A stretch of DNA of 38,316 nt from JBBRCX01 sp038204465 (GCA_038204465.1 JBBRCX010000042.1:1-38316); one strand, 5' to 3'. Shown: positions 24,993 through 34,218, numbered from the stretch's first letter. Notes: a model not told the origin generated them from the letters alone. Program-made: numbers and translations.

Positions 24993-25475
24993 ATGAGCAC
25001 ACAGGCGCCGGCGGCGATCTCGGTGAAGCTTCCGCCGGACATCACGGTGGCAATCCTGGCGGCCCGGTTCAACGCGGAAATCGTGGACGAACTGTTGGCG
25101 GGGTGCATCGGAAGGTTCAAGGCGCTTGGATTGGAAGGGGAGCGGGTGCAGGTTCACCGGGTGCCGGGGGCGTTCGAGCTTCCGCTGGCGGCGAAGGTCC
25201 TGGCGGAATCGGGACGGTATGCGGCGATTGTCTGCCTCGGCTGTGTGATCCGCGGCGATACGCCACACTTCGACTATGTCGCGGGGGAATGCGCGCGGGG
25301 GGTACAGCAGGTGGGATTGGAGCGGACGCTGCCGGTGATTTTCGGCGTGTTGACGACCCATACACGCGAGCAGGCCCTGGAGCGGATCGGCGGCAGCCAC
25401 GGACATGCAGGCGAACGCGCCGCGGACGCGGCGGCCGAGATGATCAGCTTGATCCATGGGATCAGAAACAGCTGA
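24993..25475 (+). CDS. ribH: 6,7-dimethyl-8-ribityllumazine synthase
   Basis: This enzyme of riboflavin synthesis condenses the ribityl pyrimidine with dihydroxybutanone phosphate. At 160 residues it has normal length. Motifs are ARFNAEI (Phe at the pyrimidine site), VPGAFELPLA, GCVIRGDTPHFDYVAGE with catalytic His92, FGVLTT and the end ERIGGSHGHAG. The basic residue of the usual G-N/H-K-G is Ala139 here, a departure in the phosphate-binding region. The gene stands alone without other rib genes. Between UbiA and this gene lies a 5-bp hairpin (24934-24950, CGGGC/GCCCG with AT-rich loop); the rest is not a recognisable FMN riboswitch. Confidence 0.9.
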   Translation: MSTQAPAAISVKLPPDITVAILAARFNAEIVDELLAGCIGRFKALGLEGERVQVHRVPGAFELPLAAKVLAESGRYAAIVCLGCVIRGDTPHFDYVAGECARGVQQVGLERTLPVIFGVLTTHTREQALERIGGSHGHAGERAADAAAEMISLIHGIRNS

Positions 25476-25610
25476 GATGTGCCCATTCGCCTCTACCATC
25501 GCGGGGCAAATTCGCTATTTTACCGGGTCATCGAGCGGGCATCTGATATAAAGCCCATCGATTGGGCCGACCATTCGGTGTCCGAATCGGGGCTATAGGG
25601 ATTTTGTTCG

Positions 25611-26525
25611 ATGGACGGGCAGGCGCCGCCAGCCACCATGTATCGGCATGTCGTGTTTACCGAGCCGATCACCGGCTTCGGACCGGTCGTCAATTTCACT
25701 CCGGCTGGTTCGGCTGCGGCCATCATGGAGAAGGCATCGCTGACGGCGGAGGACGCTTCGTTTGTGCGGTGGATCTTTGACGAAGCCGGCCTGCACTTTC
25801 GCCATTACAAGACCGAGACGCTGAGCCGGCGAATTCCGGCCTGCCTGCGATCATTGCGGGTTGCCTCCATCACGCAGGCGCGGGCGTTGATCCAGCGACA
25901 ACCGCAATTGCTCCAGGTGGCGCTGAGCGCGCTGATCATCGGCGTGACCAGTTTTTTCCGCGACGCCGCGGTGTTCGCAGCGTTTCGGGAGCGGGTGATT
26001 CCGGAGTTGGCAAAGGGCCTGGGTGATCGCACCTCCGCACTGCGGGCGTGGAGCGTGGGTTGTTCCGATGGGGCGGAGCTGTATTCGGTGGCGATGCTGC
26101 TGGGCGAGCGTGGGTTGCTGGCCCGGAGCCAACTGCTTGGGACCGACTGCCGGCCGGATGCGATCAAGCAGGCGGCGGAAGGGGCCTTCGAGCCATCGGC
26201 GGTGCAGGCAGTGCCGCGTGAACTGCTGGAGCGATATTTCGAATTTAACGGATCGCACTGGGGGGCGCGGCCGGAGTTGCGGAATGCCACGCGGTGGCGG
26301 CGTGCGAACGCGCTTGCGGTTCACGAGCCGGGGGAGTGGGACATGATTCTGTGCCGGAACATGGGGATTTATCTGCAGCCGGACGCGGTCGGCCGGTTGT
26401 GGGCCCGTTTCGAAACAGCGTTGCGTCCGGGCGGATTCCTGGTGCTGGGCAAGGCCGAGAGACCGGTCGGAGCGCGATCATTGTCGCTGTTCGCACCGTG
26501 CATTTACCGCCGCGACCAGGATTGA
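25611..26525 (+). CDS. CheR-type protein-glutamate methyltransferase
   Basis: The 304-residue frame contains CheR from about residue 40 onward: an N-terminal helical part (FVRWIFDEAGLHFRHYK, LSRRIPACLRSL), TSFFRDAAVFAAF, the SAM-binding WSVGCSDGAELYSVAML (normally A-G-C-S-T-G-E-E-P-Y-S), ILCRNMGIYLQPDAV (normally C-R-N-V-L-I-Y-F) and PGGFLVLGKAERPVG. It would methylate Glu residues of chemoreceptors using SAM. There is no receptor, CheB or CheW here. Next is a histidine kinase, one base away, suggesting a non-chemotactic signalling role. The N-terminal ~38 residues have no similarity; ATG 25725 (MEKASLTAEDASF) may be the true start, but neither start has a clear RBS. Confidence 0.85.
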   Translation: MDGQAPPATMYRHVVFTEPITGFGPVVNFTPAGSAAAIMEKASLTAEDASFVRWIFDEAGLHFRHYKTETLSRRIPACLRSLRVASITQARALIQRQPQLLQVALSALIIGVTSFFRDAAVFAAFRERVIPELAKGLGDRTSALRAWSVGCSDGAELYSVAMLLGERGLLARSQLLGTDCRPDAIKQAAEGAFEPSAVQAVPRELLERYFEFNGSHWGARPELRNATRWRRANALAVHEPGEWDMILCRNMGIYLQPDAVGRLWARFETALRPGGFLVLGKAERPVGARSLSLFAPCIYRRDQD

Positions 26526-26526
26526 C

Positions 26527-28692
26527 GTGTTGTTGAAGCTGGATCATCCGATCGGTCAGAGGCGGCCGCCGTTGTGGGCGGGAATCCTCACGGCTTGCGC
26601 GCTGGCCGGGCTGATGGCTTACCTGTGGTTGAGCCTGACGGGCAGCCGGTTTTTGCCGGTGGGCTACGGCGTGCCGCTGGTGATCATCGCGCTGTTCCGC
26701 AGCCGGCGGCTGCTCTGGGCCACCGCGCTCACGTTTGCGCTGATCACATTGCTCAAGCTGCATTGGGTTAGCTCCAACCCAATGAAAGAAGATCTGCGGC
26801 AGCAACAGTACAACCTGTGGATCGCGGGAATGGTGCTGCTGGACCTGCTGGTGGTGACCAGCATCGCCCACATCTGGATTTCGACGGCGTATCGCCTGAA
26901 TCGCCGGAACATCGAGCTTGAAACCAGCAATGCCGACCTTGCGGCGCGCGAGGAGGAGATCGCGCGGCAGAACGAAGAGCTGCAATCGCAGGCGGAGGAA
27001 CTGGAGCGTCAGAGCGAAGAGCTTCGGGTGACGAACGACGAGTTGGCTCGGCGGGAGCGAACGCTGGAGGTGCTGCTGACGCTGTCGCGTTCGCTGACGA
27101 CCGACCTGACGAGTGGCGACACGATGTCGAAGATCTGCGAGACGCTGAGCCTGCTGGTGAATTCGAGCACGGCGGCGTCGGCAATCCTGGAGCAGAAGGG
27201 GAACCAGGTGGTGGTGAAATGCCACCATGGCTTCGGCCCCGAGGGGATGGAAAACAGTTCCATTCCTCTCGAGAGCTCGTTCGCTTCTCTGGTGTTGACC
27301 CGCGGCCGGACGGGGTATCTCGACGACATCAGCCTGCGGCCGGACCTGCGGATCCCCCAGCCCAGGTCGGGCGAACCGTTGCGATGCGTGCTCGCGTCGC
27401 CGCTGCGGGTGGGAGGCTGGCCGATCGGCACGCTGGAGGTGTACAGCCATCAGCCTTGCAGCTGGACTGACGAGCAGATTGCGCTGGTGGAATCACTGGC
27501 GGCGCAGACGTCGGTCAGCATGGAGGCGGCACAGCTGTTCGACAGCATCAACCAGGAGCGGCGGCGATTCGAGACCGTGTTGAAGACGGTGGCGTTCGGG
27601 ATCGCGGTTGCCAATGAGGACGGGAGTGAAATCCATCTGAATCCCGCCGGCGCGCTGATGTTCAATCTGCCGGTTGATGCGAACCTTGCTGACCGATCCG
27701 TACTTGCGGGTTGGCAGATATTCAAGGATGGGAAGCCGATGGTCATGGAGCAGGCGCCTTTGTTCCGGGCTTTGCATGACGCCCAGGAGACGCGCTCGAC
27801 GGAGCTGGAGATGATCTCGGATTCGGGGCGGCACCTGGTGTTGCTCGTGAACGCGGCGCCCATTCGGGACAAGTCTGATCGCGTGGTGGGGGCGGTGGCG
27901 GCGTTCGCGGACATTACCCCGCAGAAAGATCTGCAGCGCGAGCTGGATTCGCGCCGGCGCGAGGCGGAAGAGGCGTCGGTGCGCAAGACGCGATTCCTTG
28001 CGGCAGTGAGCCATGACATCCGCACACCGGCGAATGCGATCAGCCTGCTGGCGGAACTGATCCGCCGGACCGCGGCGAACCCGGCGCTGATTACCGAGGT
28101 GCCGGAACTGGCGCGGGAACTGCATGGGAGTTCGATGTCGCTGGTGAACCTTCTCAGCGACGTGCTGGACGTGGCGCGGTTTGACTCGGGGACAGTGGGC
28201 ATCCAGGAGAGCGAGTTCCCGGTGGGCGAATTGCTGGCGGAGGAGTATCGGCGGATGTTGCCGCTGGCGCGAGAGAAGGGGCTGACGATGGAGGTGCAAG
28301 CCCCGGAAGGGCCGCTATGGCTTCGCAGTGACCGCATCAAGCTCTCGCGCGTGATCGGCAACCTGGTGGGCAACGCCATCAAATTCACCGAAAAGGGATC
28401 GGTGCGGATCGAGGGCCGGCGGATGGAAGATGGACGGGCGCAGATCCGGGTGACGGACACCGGCGTGGGCATCGCACCGGAGCACCAGGCGCACATCTTT
28501 GATGAATTCTTCCAGTTGCGCAACCCGGAGCGTGACCGGAACAAGGGTTCCGGACTTGGGCTGACGATCTGCAAGCGACTGGTAGATGCGATGGGGGGCG
28601 AGTTATCGGTGCAAAGCACGCCGGGGCAGGGCAGCACTTTTATGGTGACGATACCGACGCTGGACGGGATCGGCTCGTCGCTGCCCGGTTGA
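26527..28692 (+). CDS. Membrane sensor histidine kinase with GAF and PAS domains
   Basis: Starts at GTG one base after the CheR stop, so it is coupled to it. 721 residues in order: three to four helices (~15-120); a Glu-rich coiled coil (~130-180, LAAREEEIARQNEELQSQAE); GAF-like domain (~190-345); PAS (~350-470); HisKA with SHDIRTPANAIS, phospho-acceptor His496; and HATPase with NLVGNAIKF (N-box), DTGVGIAPE (G1) and GSGLGLTICKRLVDAMGG (G2). All kinase boxes are intact; Ala follows the Pro of the H-box where Leu is usual. Input unknown. CheR, GAF and coiled coil recall planctomycete sensor proteins where CheR sits beside cytosolic kinases. No receiver is fused; stand-alone receivers lie downstream. 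Confidence 0.9.
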   Translation: MLLKLDHPIGQRRPPLWAGILTACALAGLMAYLWLSLTGSRFLPVGYGVPLVIIALFRSRRLLWATALTFALITLLKLHWVSSNPMKEDLRQQQYNLWIAGMVLLDLLVVTSIAHIWISTAYRLNRRNIELETSNADLAAREEEIARQNEELQSQAEELERQSEELRVTNDELARRERTLEVLLTLSRSLTTDLTSGDTMSKICETLSLLVNSSTAASAILEQKGNQVVVKCHHGFGPEGMENSSIPLESSFASLVLTRGRTGYLDDISLRPDLRIPQPRSGEPLRCVLASPLRVGGWPIGTLEVYSHQPCSWTDEQIALVESLAAQTSVSMEAAQLFDSINQERRRFETVLKTVAFGIAVANEDGSEIHLNPAGALMFNLPVDANLADRSVLAGWQIFKDGKPMVMEQAPLFRALHDAQETRSTELEMISDSGRHLVLLVNAAPIRDKSDRVVGAVAAFADITPQKDLQRELDSRRREAEEASVRKTRFLAAVSHDIRTPANAISLLAELIRRTAANPALITEVPELARELHGSSMSLVNLLSDVLDVARFDSGTVGIQESEFPVGELLAEEYRRMLPLAREKGLTMEVQAPEGPLWLRSDRIKLSRVIGNLVGNAIKFTEKGSVRIEGRRMEDGRAQIRVTDTGVGIAPEHQAHIFDEFFQLRNPERDRNKGSGLGLTICKRLVDAMGGELSVQSTPGQGSTFMVTIPTLDGIGSSLPG

Positions 28693-28739
28693 TCGAGTGA
28701 GGCCGCGATCTTGTACGGGCCGGCAGCCGGCGCCGCGGT

Positions 28740-30935
28740 TCATTCCAGCAATTCCAATTCAGCGGGCGTGAGGGCGGCGGCCTGGCGGGTGAGGTTCATC
28801 AACGCCTGGTGAGTGCCGACGTCCTGGTTCGAGAGGGGAGTGCGCTGCAGGTAGTTGCCGTCGGACTGCATGTCCCAGGCCTGTCGGCGGTCGCTGAGCA
28901 TGACGTGCAGAATCTCCCAGCAGCGCTGCCGCAGCGCGGGCTGCTCGATCGGCACCACCGCCTCGACCCGCGCCAGAAGATTGCGGTACATCCAGTCGGC
29001 GGACCCCATGAAGAAGTCGCCGCCCGCCGGCGAATCGGCGCCGTTGCGGAAGTAGAAGATGCGTGAGTGCTCGAGGAAGCGCCCGATCACCGAGATCACG
29101 CGGATGTTTTCGCTGAGTCCTTTGACGCCCGGCCGCAGCGTGCAGAAGCCGCGGACGATCAGGTCGATGGACACGCCGGCCTCAGAAGCGCGATACAGGG
29201 CCCGGCAGATCTTCCGCTCCTCGAGGCTGTTCATCTTCGCGACGATCCGGGCCGGCCGGCCTTTTTTCGCATGCTCGATCTCGCGATCGATCATCTCCAG
29301 GAAGCGCGACTGCATGTTCACCGGCGCGACGAGCAGCTTGCGGTAATCGCGCTTGAGCGAGCGCCCGGTGAGGTAGTGGAACAATTCGACGAGGTCGCGA
29401 GTGATCGGCGGGTCGCAGGTGAATAGCGCGAGGTCGGTGTAGGTCCTGGCGGTCACCGCGTGGTAATTGCCGGTGCCGATGTGTGCGTAGCAGCGGATGC
29501 CGTCGGGGTCCTGGCGCACCACCAGCGCCGTCTTGGTGTGCGTCTTGAGCCCGATGATTCCGTAGACGACGTGCACGCCCGCCTTCTCCAGGGCGTTGGC
29601 GACGAGGATGTTGCGCTCCTCATCGAATCGCGCCTTCAGTTCCACCAGGCAGACCACCTGCTTGCGCGCCTCGGCGGCCCGGATGAGGGTGCTGATGAAC
29701 GGGCTGGCGTCGCCCGTGCGGTAAAGCGTCATCTTGATCGCGAGCACGCGCGGGTCGGCGGCGGCATCCTTGATGAAGCGCTCCACGCTGCCGGAGAAGC
29801 TCTCGTAGGGCATGTGCACCAGCACGTCGCCATGGCGGATGACGGAGAAGATATCGGCGTCTTCATCGGCGAAAGCAGCGGGAATCACGGGCGTCCACGC
29901 CTCGTACTTCAGCTCGGGGCGGGGGAGATCGACGATGGGCCGGAGGTCTTCGTAGTCTAATTCGGCGGGCATTTCGTAGACGTCGGCGGCGGAGAGCTGC
30001 AGCTCGCGGGTGAGGAACTCGAGCATCCACGAATTCGGGTCGGGCCCATGTTCCAGCCGCACCACCTTCGCGAAGCGCCGCTGCCGCAGTTCTTCCTCCA
30101 TCAGCTCGAGGAGGTCGTCCGCTTCTTCCTCGTCGCGCTCCAGGTCGGCGTTGCGGGTGACCCGGAAGCGCATCACGTCGACCACGGCCATGTCCGGGAA
30201 CAGGTCCTGCAGGTTGTGGCGGATGATCTCCTGGAGGCTGACGAAGCGCATGGAAGTGGCGCCGCCCGCGTCGTCGATGCGCACCCATGCCGGGAGCACC
30301 TCCGGCACTTTCACCCGGGCGAACAGATTGTCATGGCGGTCGGGGTGGTGCAGGATCACGCCGAGCGACGTCGAGAGGTTTGAAATGAACGGGAAGGGGA
30401 TTCCCGGATCGACCGCGAGTGGGGTGAGGACCGGGAAGACATTGGCTCGGAAGTATCGAATCGCCGCGACGCGTTCGGCATGTGTCAACTCTTCCCAGGT
30501 CAGGAGGAAGATGCCGTTGTGCGTCAGTTCCGGGCAGAGGACTTCGGTGTAACACCGGGCCTGCTGGTGCAGCATCGGGCGGACGGCGTTTCGGATCGCG
30601 GCAAGCGCCTGGGCCGGCGCGAGGCCGTCGGGCGTGGGCGCGATGCTTCCGGCGGCGATCTGGCGTTTGAGGCTGCCGGCGCGCTTCATGAAGTATTCGT
30701 CGAGATTGGTGGTGAAGATGCCCAGGAAGCGCACGCGTTCCAGAAGAGGGGTGCGTGGGTCCAGTGCTTCATGCAGCACGCGCGCGTTGAATGCCAGCCA
30801 GCTCAGGTCGCGATTGAGAAATTCGCTCGGCGGCGCTTCGGCGGGCACGTTCGTTTCGGGGCGAGGCGCAACCGTGATCGCGGACGCGGCGGCCCTGGTC
30901 GCGGAAGGCACGTCCTGTGCGGGGATGCGAGCCAT
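28740..30935 (-). CDS. ppk1: Polyphosphate kinase 1
   Basis: The 731-residue enzyme makes inorganic polyphosphate from ATP. The N-terminal helical domain starts at NRDLSWLAFNARVLHEA, followed by TNLDEYFM. The two catalytic regions have AHIGTGNYH, whose His corresponds to Escherichia coli His435 (autophosphorylated), and LEHSRIFYF, whose His matches His592. Conserved VRGFCTLRPG, SADWMYRNL and RVEAV follow near the C-terminus. Length is within the 680-730 norm and the protein looks complete. Polyphosphate synthesis ties in with starvation and phosphate responses. The gene converges with the kinase at 26527-28692, with only 47 nt between stops; a GC hairpin in that gap (GCCGGC/GCCGGC around 28720) may act as terminator for either strand. 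Confidence 0.95.
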   Translation of the reverse strand: MARIPAQDVPSATRAAASAITVAPRPETNVPAEAPPSEFLNRDLSWLAFNARVLHEALDPRTPLLERVRFLGIFTTNLDEYFMKRAGSLKRQIAAGSIAPTPDGLAPAQALAAIRNAVRPMLHQQARCYTEVLCPELTHNGIFLLTWEELTHAERVAAIRYFRANVFPVLTPLAVDPGIPFPFISNLSTSLGVILHHPDRHDNLFARVKVPEVLPAWVRIDDAGGATSMRFVSLQEIIRHNLQDLFPDMAVVDVMRFRVTRNADLERDEEEADDLLELMEEELRQRRFAKVVRLEHGPDPNSWMLEFLTRELQLSAADVYEMPAELDYEDLRPIVDLPRPELKYEAWTPVIPAAFADEDADIFSVIRHGDVLVHMPYESFSGSVERFIKDAAADPRVLAIKMTLYRTGDASPFISTLIRAAEARKQVVCLVELKARFDEERNILVANALEKAGVHVVYGIIGLKTHTKTALVVRQDPDGIRCYAHIGTGNYHAVTARTYTDLALFTCDPPITRDLVELFHYLTGRSLKRDYRKLLVAPVNMQSRFLEMIDREIEHAKKGRPARIVAKMNSLEERKICRALYRASEAGVSIDLIVRGFCTLRPGVKGLSENIRVISVIGRFLEHSRIFYFRNGADSPAGGDFFMGSADWMYRNLLARVEAVVPIEQPALRQRCWEILHVMLSDRRQAWDMQSDGNYLQRTPLSNQDVGTHQALMNLTRQAAALTPAELELLE

Positions 30936-31115
30936 GAAGCAATTACCTCAGTCCCGGATGAATCGGCTGCGCCTCAATCAGTTTAGCGAGCGGGGGACGC
31001 CGCGTTAATCGACGATTGTCAGCGACGCGCTCACAGGCTCGGCGCGTCGTACGTCTATGCGAGCCTGCGCAATTGTGAGGGCTTCATTGACCAGAGCAGC
31101 TGCGGCGCGATCTGT

Positions 31116-31577
31116 TCAGCCCTGGAGCGCCTTGCGTCGCGCCAGGTCGTCGCGAAGGAATTGCTTGAAGGTCGGGACGCGCTTCTGCTCCCAGGCCGAC
31201 TCGATGGCCTCCGCGATCGATCGGTTTGCCTGCATCAACTCGCCGAAGGCGCGCGATTCGCGGGAGCCGGGCGGCGGTTGGATGTGTCCATCGTGAGTGT
31301 CGGCGCGGAAGAGATATCCGCGGCCGTCGGGGGCGCGATCGACGATCAGCTTCATGTGCGGATAGGAACGGTTGCCGAGGCGCAGCGCGTAACGGGCCGG
31401 CGAGGGCGCCGAATCGCGCTCGAATACGGCGGCGTCGAAGAATTCCGCAGGGGGAGCCGAGCGCAGCGTCGCGAGCCGCGATCGAACCGCCGACGGGGGC
31501 GGCCCCGAATAGGCGTTTGAAAGGTAGATGTCGATTGCCTGCCAGACCGCCGACGGTGATGGTTTTTCCCAATTCAC
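31116..31577 (-). CDS. Small conserved-looking hypothetical protein
   Basis: I set the start at GTG 31577 (VNWEKPSPSAVWQAI), which has AAAGGTG upstream; the longer frame to 32045 is a shadow of the response regulator. The 153-residue protein is soluble: IYLSNAYSG, a middle beta part FFDAAVFERD...ARYALRLGNRSYPHMKLIVDR, RGYLFRADTHDGHI, and a helical end SIAEAIESAWEQKRVPTFKQFLRDDL. I do not recognise a family, but the compositional balance and codon use are those of a real gene. It faces the RR gene divergently and lies after ppk1 on the same strand. No function assigned. Confidence 0.65.
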   Translation of the reverse strand: MNWEKPSPSAVWQAIDIYLSNAYSGPPPSAVRSRLATLRSAPPAEFFDAAVFERDSAPSPARYALRLGNRSYPHMKLIVDRAPDGRGYLFRADTHDGHIQPPPGSRESRAFGELMQANRSIAEAIESAWEQKRVPTFKQFLRDDLARRKALQG

Positions 31578-31664
31578 GGCCGCACCTTTTGGGTTTTCGC
31601 GGGCGCGCGATTTGATCCCACAGCTTTGGTTATTATAACACGTCGGCGGGCGGGCGGAGGTTTG

Positions 31665-32057
31665 ATGGCCGGAGCGAGACGCGACGTGCTGGTGGTCGAG
31701 GACGACCCGGAGATCAACGGCCTGGTGGGCGCGTACGCGGAGATTACGGGGTTCGGCTATCGCTCGGCGCCGGACGGGGCGAGCGCTTTGGACGAAGTTC
31801 GCCGCGACCCGCCCGCCCTCATCGTGCTGGACCTGATGCTCCCGGACCTGGATGGCTTTGAGGTTTGCCGGCGGGTGAAGTGCGAGCCGGGCAATCTGCG
31901 CATCCCCGTCATCATCCTGACCGCGCTGGACACCGAGAAATCGCGGCTCGAGGGATTGCGCTGCGGGGTTGTCGATTACCTGACCAAGCCGTTCGACCCC
32001 GAGCGGCTGATGGAGAGCCTTTCGCGGCACGGAGGCAACGGGCAAGCGAAACGTTAG
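31665..32057 (+). CDS. Single-domain response regulator
   Basis: Start at ATG 31665 because GGAGG lies four bases upstream; an upstream frame start has no site. The 130-residue receiver has VVEDDPE (acidic pocket), LIVLDLMLPDLDG with the phospho-Asp, VIILTALD (Thr) and DYLTKPFD (Lys). No output domain follows. Such receivers shuttle phosphoryl groups or act by protein contact. Its 3' end overlaps by four bases, tail to tail, with the neighbouring kinase gene (32054), a pairing that suggests a shared phosphorelay although the genes are convergent. Confidence 0.9.
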   Translation: MAGARRDVLVVEDDPEINGLVGAYAEITGFGYRSAPDGASALDEVRRDPPALIVLDLMLPDLDGFEVCRRVKCEPGNLRIPVIILTALDTEKSRLEGLRCGVVDYLTKPFDPERLMESLSRHGGNGQAKR

Positions 32058-33832
32058 CCCGGAGGCGAATCGCCCTGCGCCTCCCGCTTGCGCTGCAGCG
32101 GCAGGGAGACGACGAAGCGAGAACCGCCGCCGAGCTTGCTGTCCACATCGATCGCGCCGCCGTGGTCCTGAACGATCCCATAGCTGATGCTCAGGCCGAG
32201 TCCGGTCCCTTCGCCCGGCGGCTTGGTGGTGAAAAAGGGATCGAAGATCTTGTCGAGCACCTGGGCCTCGATGCCCGGTCCGCGATCGATCACTTCAATC
32301 CGTGCATGGCCGTTTTCGGCGGCGGTCCGAACGGTGACGGTCCCGCCTTCGGGAGAAGCATCGATGGCGTTGGCGACGAGGTTCAGAATCACCTGGTTGA
32401 TCTTCGCCGGGTAGCAGGGGACCCGCGGCAGTGTGCCCAGTTCAGTTGCGAGGCGGACCTGCTTCTTGCGGGCGTGGCCAACGATGATGTTCATGGTCGA
32501 TTGCACGCCGGCGTTCAGGTCGGCCTCCTGCAGATCGCTCTCGCCGAGGTGGGCAAAATCGCGGAGGTCTCTGACGATCTGCTGGATTCGCTTGAGTCCG
32601 TCGCGCGAGCGGGCCAGCATTTCGTGGAGATTCGGCAGCATGTAGCCGAGCTCGGCCTGCTCCGAGAGTTGGCGCACGCGCTGCATGAGTTCTGGCTGCT
32701 GGCTCTGGAGCAGCGGGTGCGATTGCTGGTAGAGATCCAACAGTTCCACGAGGGCCCGCAGGTCGCGCTGCAGCACCGCGACATTGTTGCCGACAAATGA
32801 GAGAGGGTTGTTGATCTCGTGGGCGACGCCGGCAACCATCTGCCCCAGCGCCGCGAATTTCTCGGTCTGGCGCATCTGCCCCTGGGCCCGCATCAGCGCC
32901 TGGCGGGCTTCGCGCTCGGACCGTGCCGCTTCTTCGAGCAGGCGGTTCTTATCGTGCAGCAGGTGCTCGGCGCGTTTGCGCTCGGTGATGTCGCGCGCGA
33001 CGGCACAGAGGATTCGGCGTCCGCCCAGATCGATCACCGTTGCGCTGACCTCGACGTCGACCAGCGAGCCGTCTTTGCGCCGGTAGCGGCGTTCGCCGAA
33101 GAGACAGGTTGCGCCGGCAAAGGCCTTCTGCAGGCGCGCCTCGACGACGCCCGGGTCGTCGACGATGAAGTCGACGACGCTGCGGCCGGCCATTTCTTCG
33201 GCCGAATAACCGAGCAGCGAGCGAAAGGCGCGGTTGGTTTCGAGCACCTGCCTGGTGTCGGCGTCGATGAGGTAAATCCCCTCCGCGGTCTGCTCCACCA
33301 CGGCGCGGAACCTGCGCTCGCTGTCGCGCAGGGCGGTCTCGATAATCGATCGCTGGGCGTCGGAGCGCTGCAGCAGGGAGAGGTTCCACCAGAGCAGCGC
33401 GATCAGGACGACGACGTTGCCGAGCACCACCAGGGCGTTGCCCAATTCCGGGGGAAACAGCTGGGCGCGCTGCGCGAGAAGACGAAGCCAGCCCAGGATT
33501 GCCGGCGCCGCGGCGGCGGCGGGAATGAGCCTGCGCGCCAGCAAGCCGGCCGGGGTGTCACCGGTGAGGACCTTCATCAGCCCGAGGTCGGGCCGCGCGA
33601 AAAGAATCCCCAGCGCCAGGGCGAGGAAGCAGATGGCGCTGTGGAGGGCCATCGGGATAAACGACCGCACCTCATACAGTGAGGTCAGCTGGTAGGCGTA
33701 CCCGATGAGGGCCAGCAGCGAGGAGAGCGCCACCGCGAGCGCGAGCCATTGCGAAGGTCTGCGCCCGCGCGGCGTTTCGAAGTCGAGCAGCAGCAGCGCG
33801 ATGCCGATGAGCAGAAAAGCGGAGGCGGTGTT
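32054..33832 (-). CDS. PAS-containing sensor histidine kinase, C-terminal part (gene frameshifted)
   Basis: About 590 residues in this frame, continuing the fragment at 33835-34218 after a one-base loss. Order: the last membrane helices; coiled stretch; PAS (FRAVVEQTAEGIYLIDADT...RKDGSLVDVEVSATVID) with PAC-like ending ARDITERKRAEHLL; coiled coil; HisKA with GVAHEINNPLSFVGNN; long helical insert; HATPase with NLVANAIDAS (N-box), DRGPGIEAQVLDKIF (G1), and GTGLGLSISYGIVQDHGG (G2). AHEINNPL is the NtrB-like H-box. Boxes look intact. The only in-frame start is ATG 33733, which would drop the sensor membrane part. Sensing input unknown. It lies 42 nt after the receiver-kinase in the same direction, hence one operon. 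Confidence 0.85.
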   Translation of the reverse strand, partial: NTASAFLLIGIALLLLDFETPRGRRPSQWLALAVALSSLLALIGYAYQLTSLYEVRSFIPMALHSAICFLALALGILFARPDLGLMKVLTGDTPAGLLARRLIPAAAAAPAILGWLRLLAQRAQLFPPELGNALVVLGNVVVLIALLWWNLSLLQRSDAQRSIIETALRDSERRFRAVVEQTAEGIYLIDADTRQVLETNRAFRSLLGYSAEEMAGRSVVDFIVDDPGVVEARLQKAFAGATCLFGERRYRRKDGSLVDVEVSATVIDLGGRRILCAVARDITERKRAEHLLHDKNRLLEEAARSEREARQALMRAQGQMRQTEKFAALGQMVAGVAHEINNPLSFVGNNVAVLQRDLRALVELLDLYQQSHPLLQSQQPELMQRVRQLSEQAELGYMLPNLHEMLARSRDGLKRIQQIVRDLRDFAHLGESDLQEADLNAGVQSTMNIIVGHARKKQVRLATELGTLPRVPCYPAKINQVILNLVANAIDASPEGGTVTVRTAAENGHARIEVIDRGPGIEAQVLDKIFDPFFTTKPPGEGTGLGLSISYGIVQDHGGAIDVDSKLGGGSRFVVSLPLQRKREAQGDSPPG

Positions 33833-33834
33833 GG

Positions 33835-34218
33835 CGCCATCCGATTATCGACCGGCTCTTCGGTGAGCCTGGAAGGGAAGAGCAACTCGTCAACGTGCAG
33901 GTCGGCATGAGGAATGTAGGACGCGATCTTCAGCCCGCCGATCAACGCAACGACGGCCGCAAGCAGGAAGATGGCCCAGCGCGCCCCGCGACGTTGGGTT
34001 GCGGAGACCGACAGGCACAGCGCCGCTCCGGACGCGATGAAGCCCAACGCGGTCACCGGGTTCATCGCGACGAAGCTCGGCGCCAGCGACTTCAGCACCT
34101 TAACGTCGAATTGCCAGCCAAAAAGGACCAGCATCCCGACCGCGATGACGAATGCGCCCGCGCCCGTTGCCGAAGCAGCGAGCCGACGTGGAAGAGATTT
34201 ACTTCGGGCGGCCTCCAT
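33835..34218 (-). pseudogene. N-terminal membrane part of the same kinase, in displaced frame
   Basis: Starting at ATG 34218 it reads MEAARSKSLPRRLAASATGA, then GMLVLFGWQFDVKVLKSLAP, FVAMNPVTALGFIASG, a second helix and YIPHADLHVDELLFPSRL. This is the N-terminal sensor module common to bacterial kinases, with the G-W...L-K-S...MNPxTA motif and later N-R-M-A-P-N-T-A. Reading MAP then losing one base gives TPPPLFCSS; restoring a base at 33833-33834 (a CC where a Pro codon is expected) gives MAPNTASAFLLIGIALLLLD, the family's expected helix. So the gene lost one nucleotide. A sequencing error in a C run is equally possible. Confidence 0.75.

Noticed and set aside
28693..28739. Firm bidirectional terminator between kinase and ppk1
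   Set aside because: A GC-rich inverted repeat is present but no T-run, so I only mention it under ppk1.
31578..32045. Long minus-strand frame joined to the 153-residue hypothetical protein
   Set aside because: It overlaps the well-supported receiver gene on the other strand and its translation is low-complexity; the GTG at 31577 with a ribosome site is the better start.
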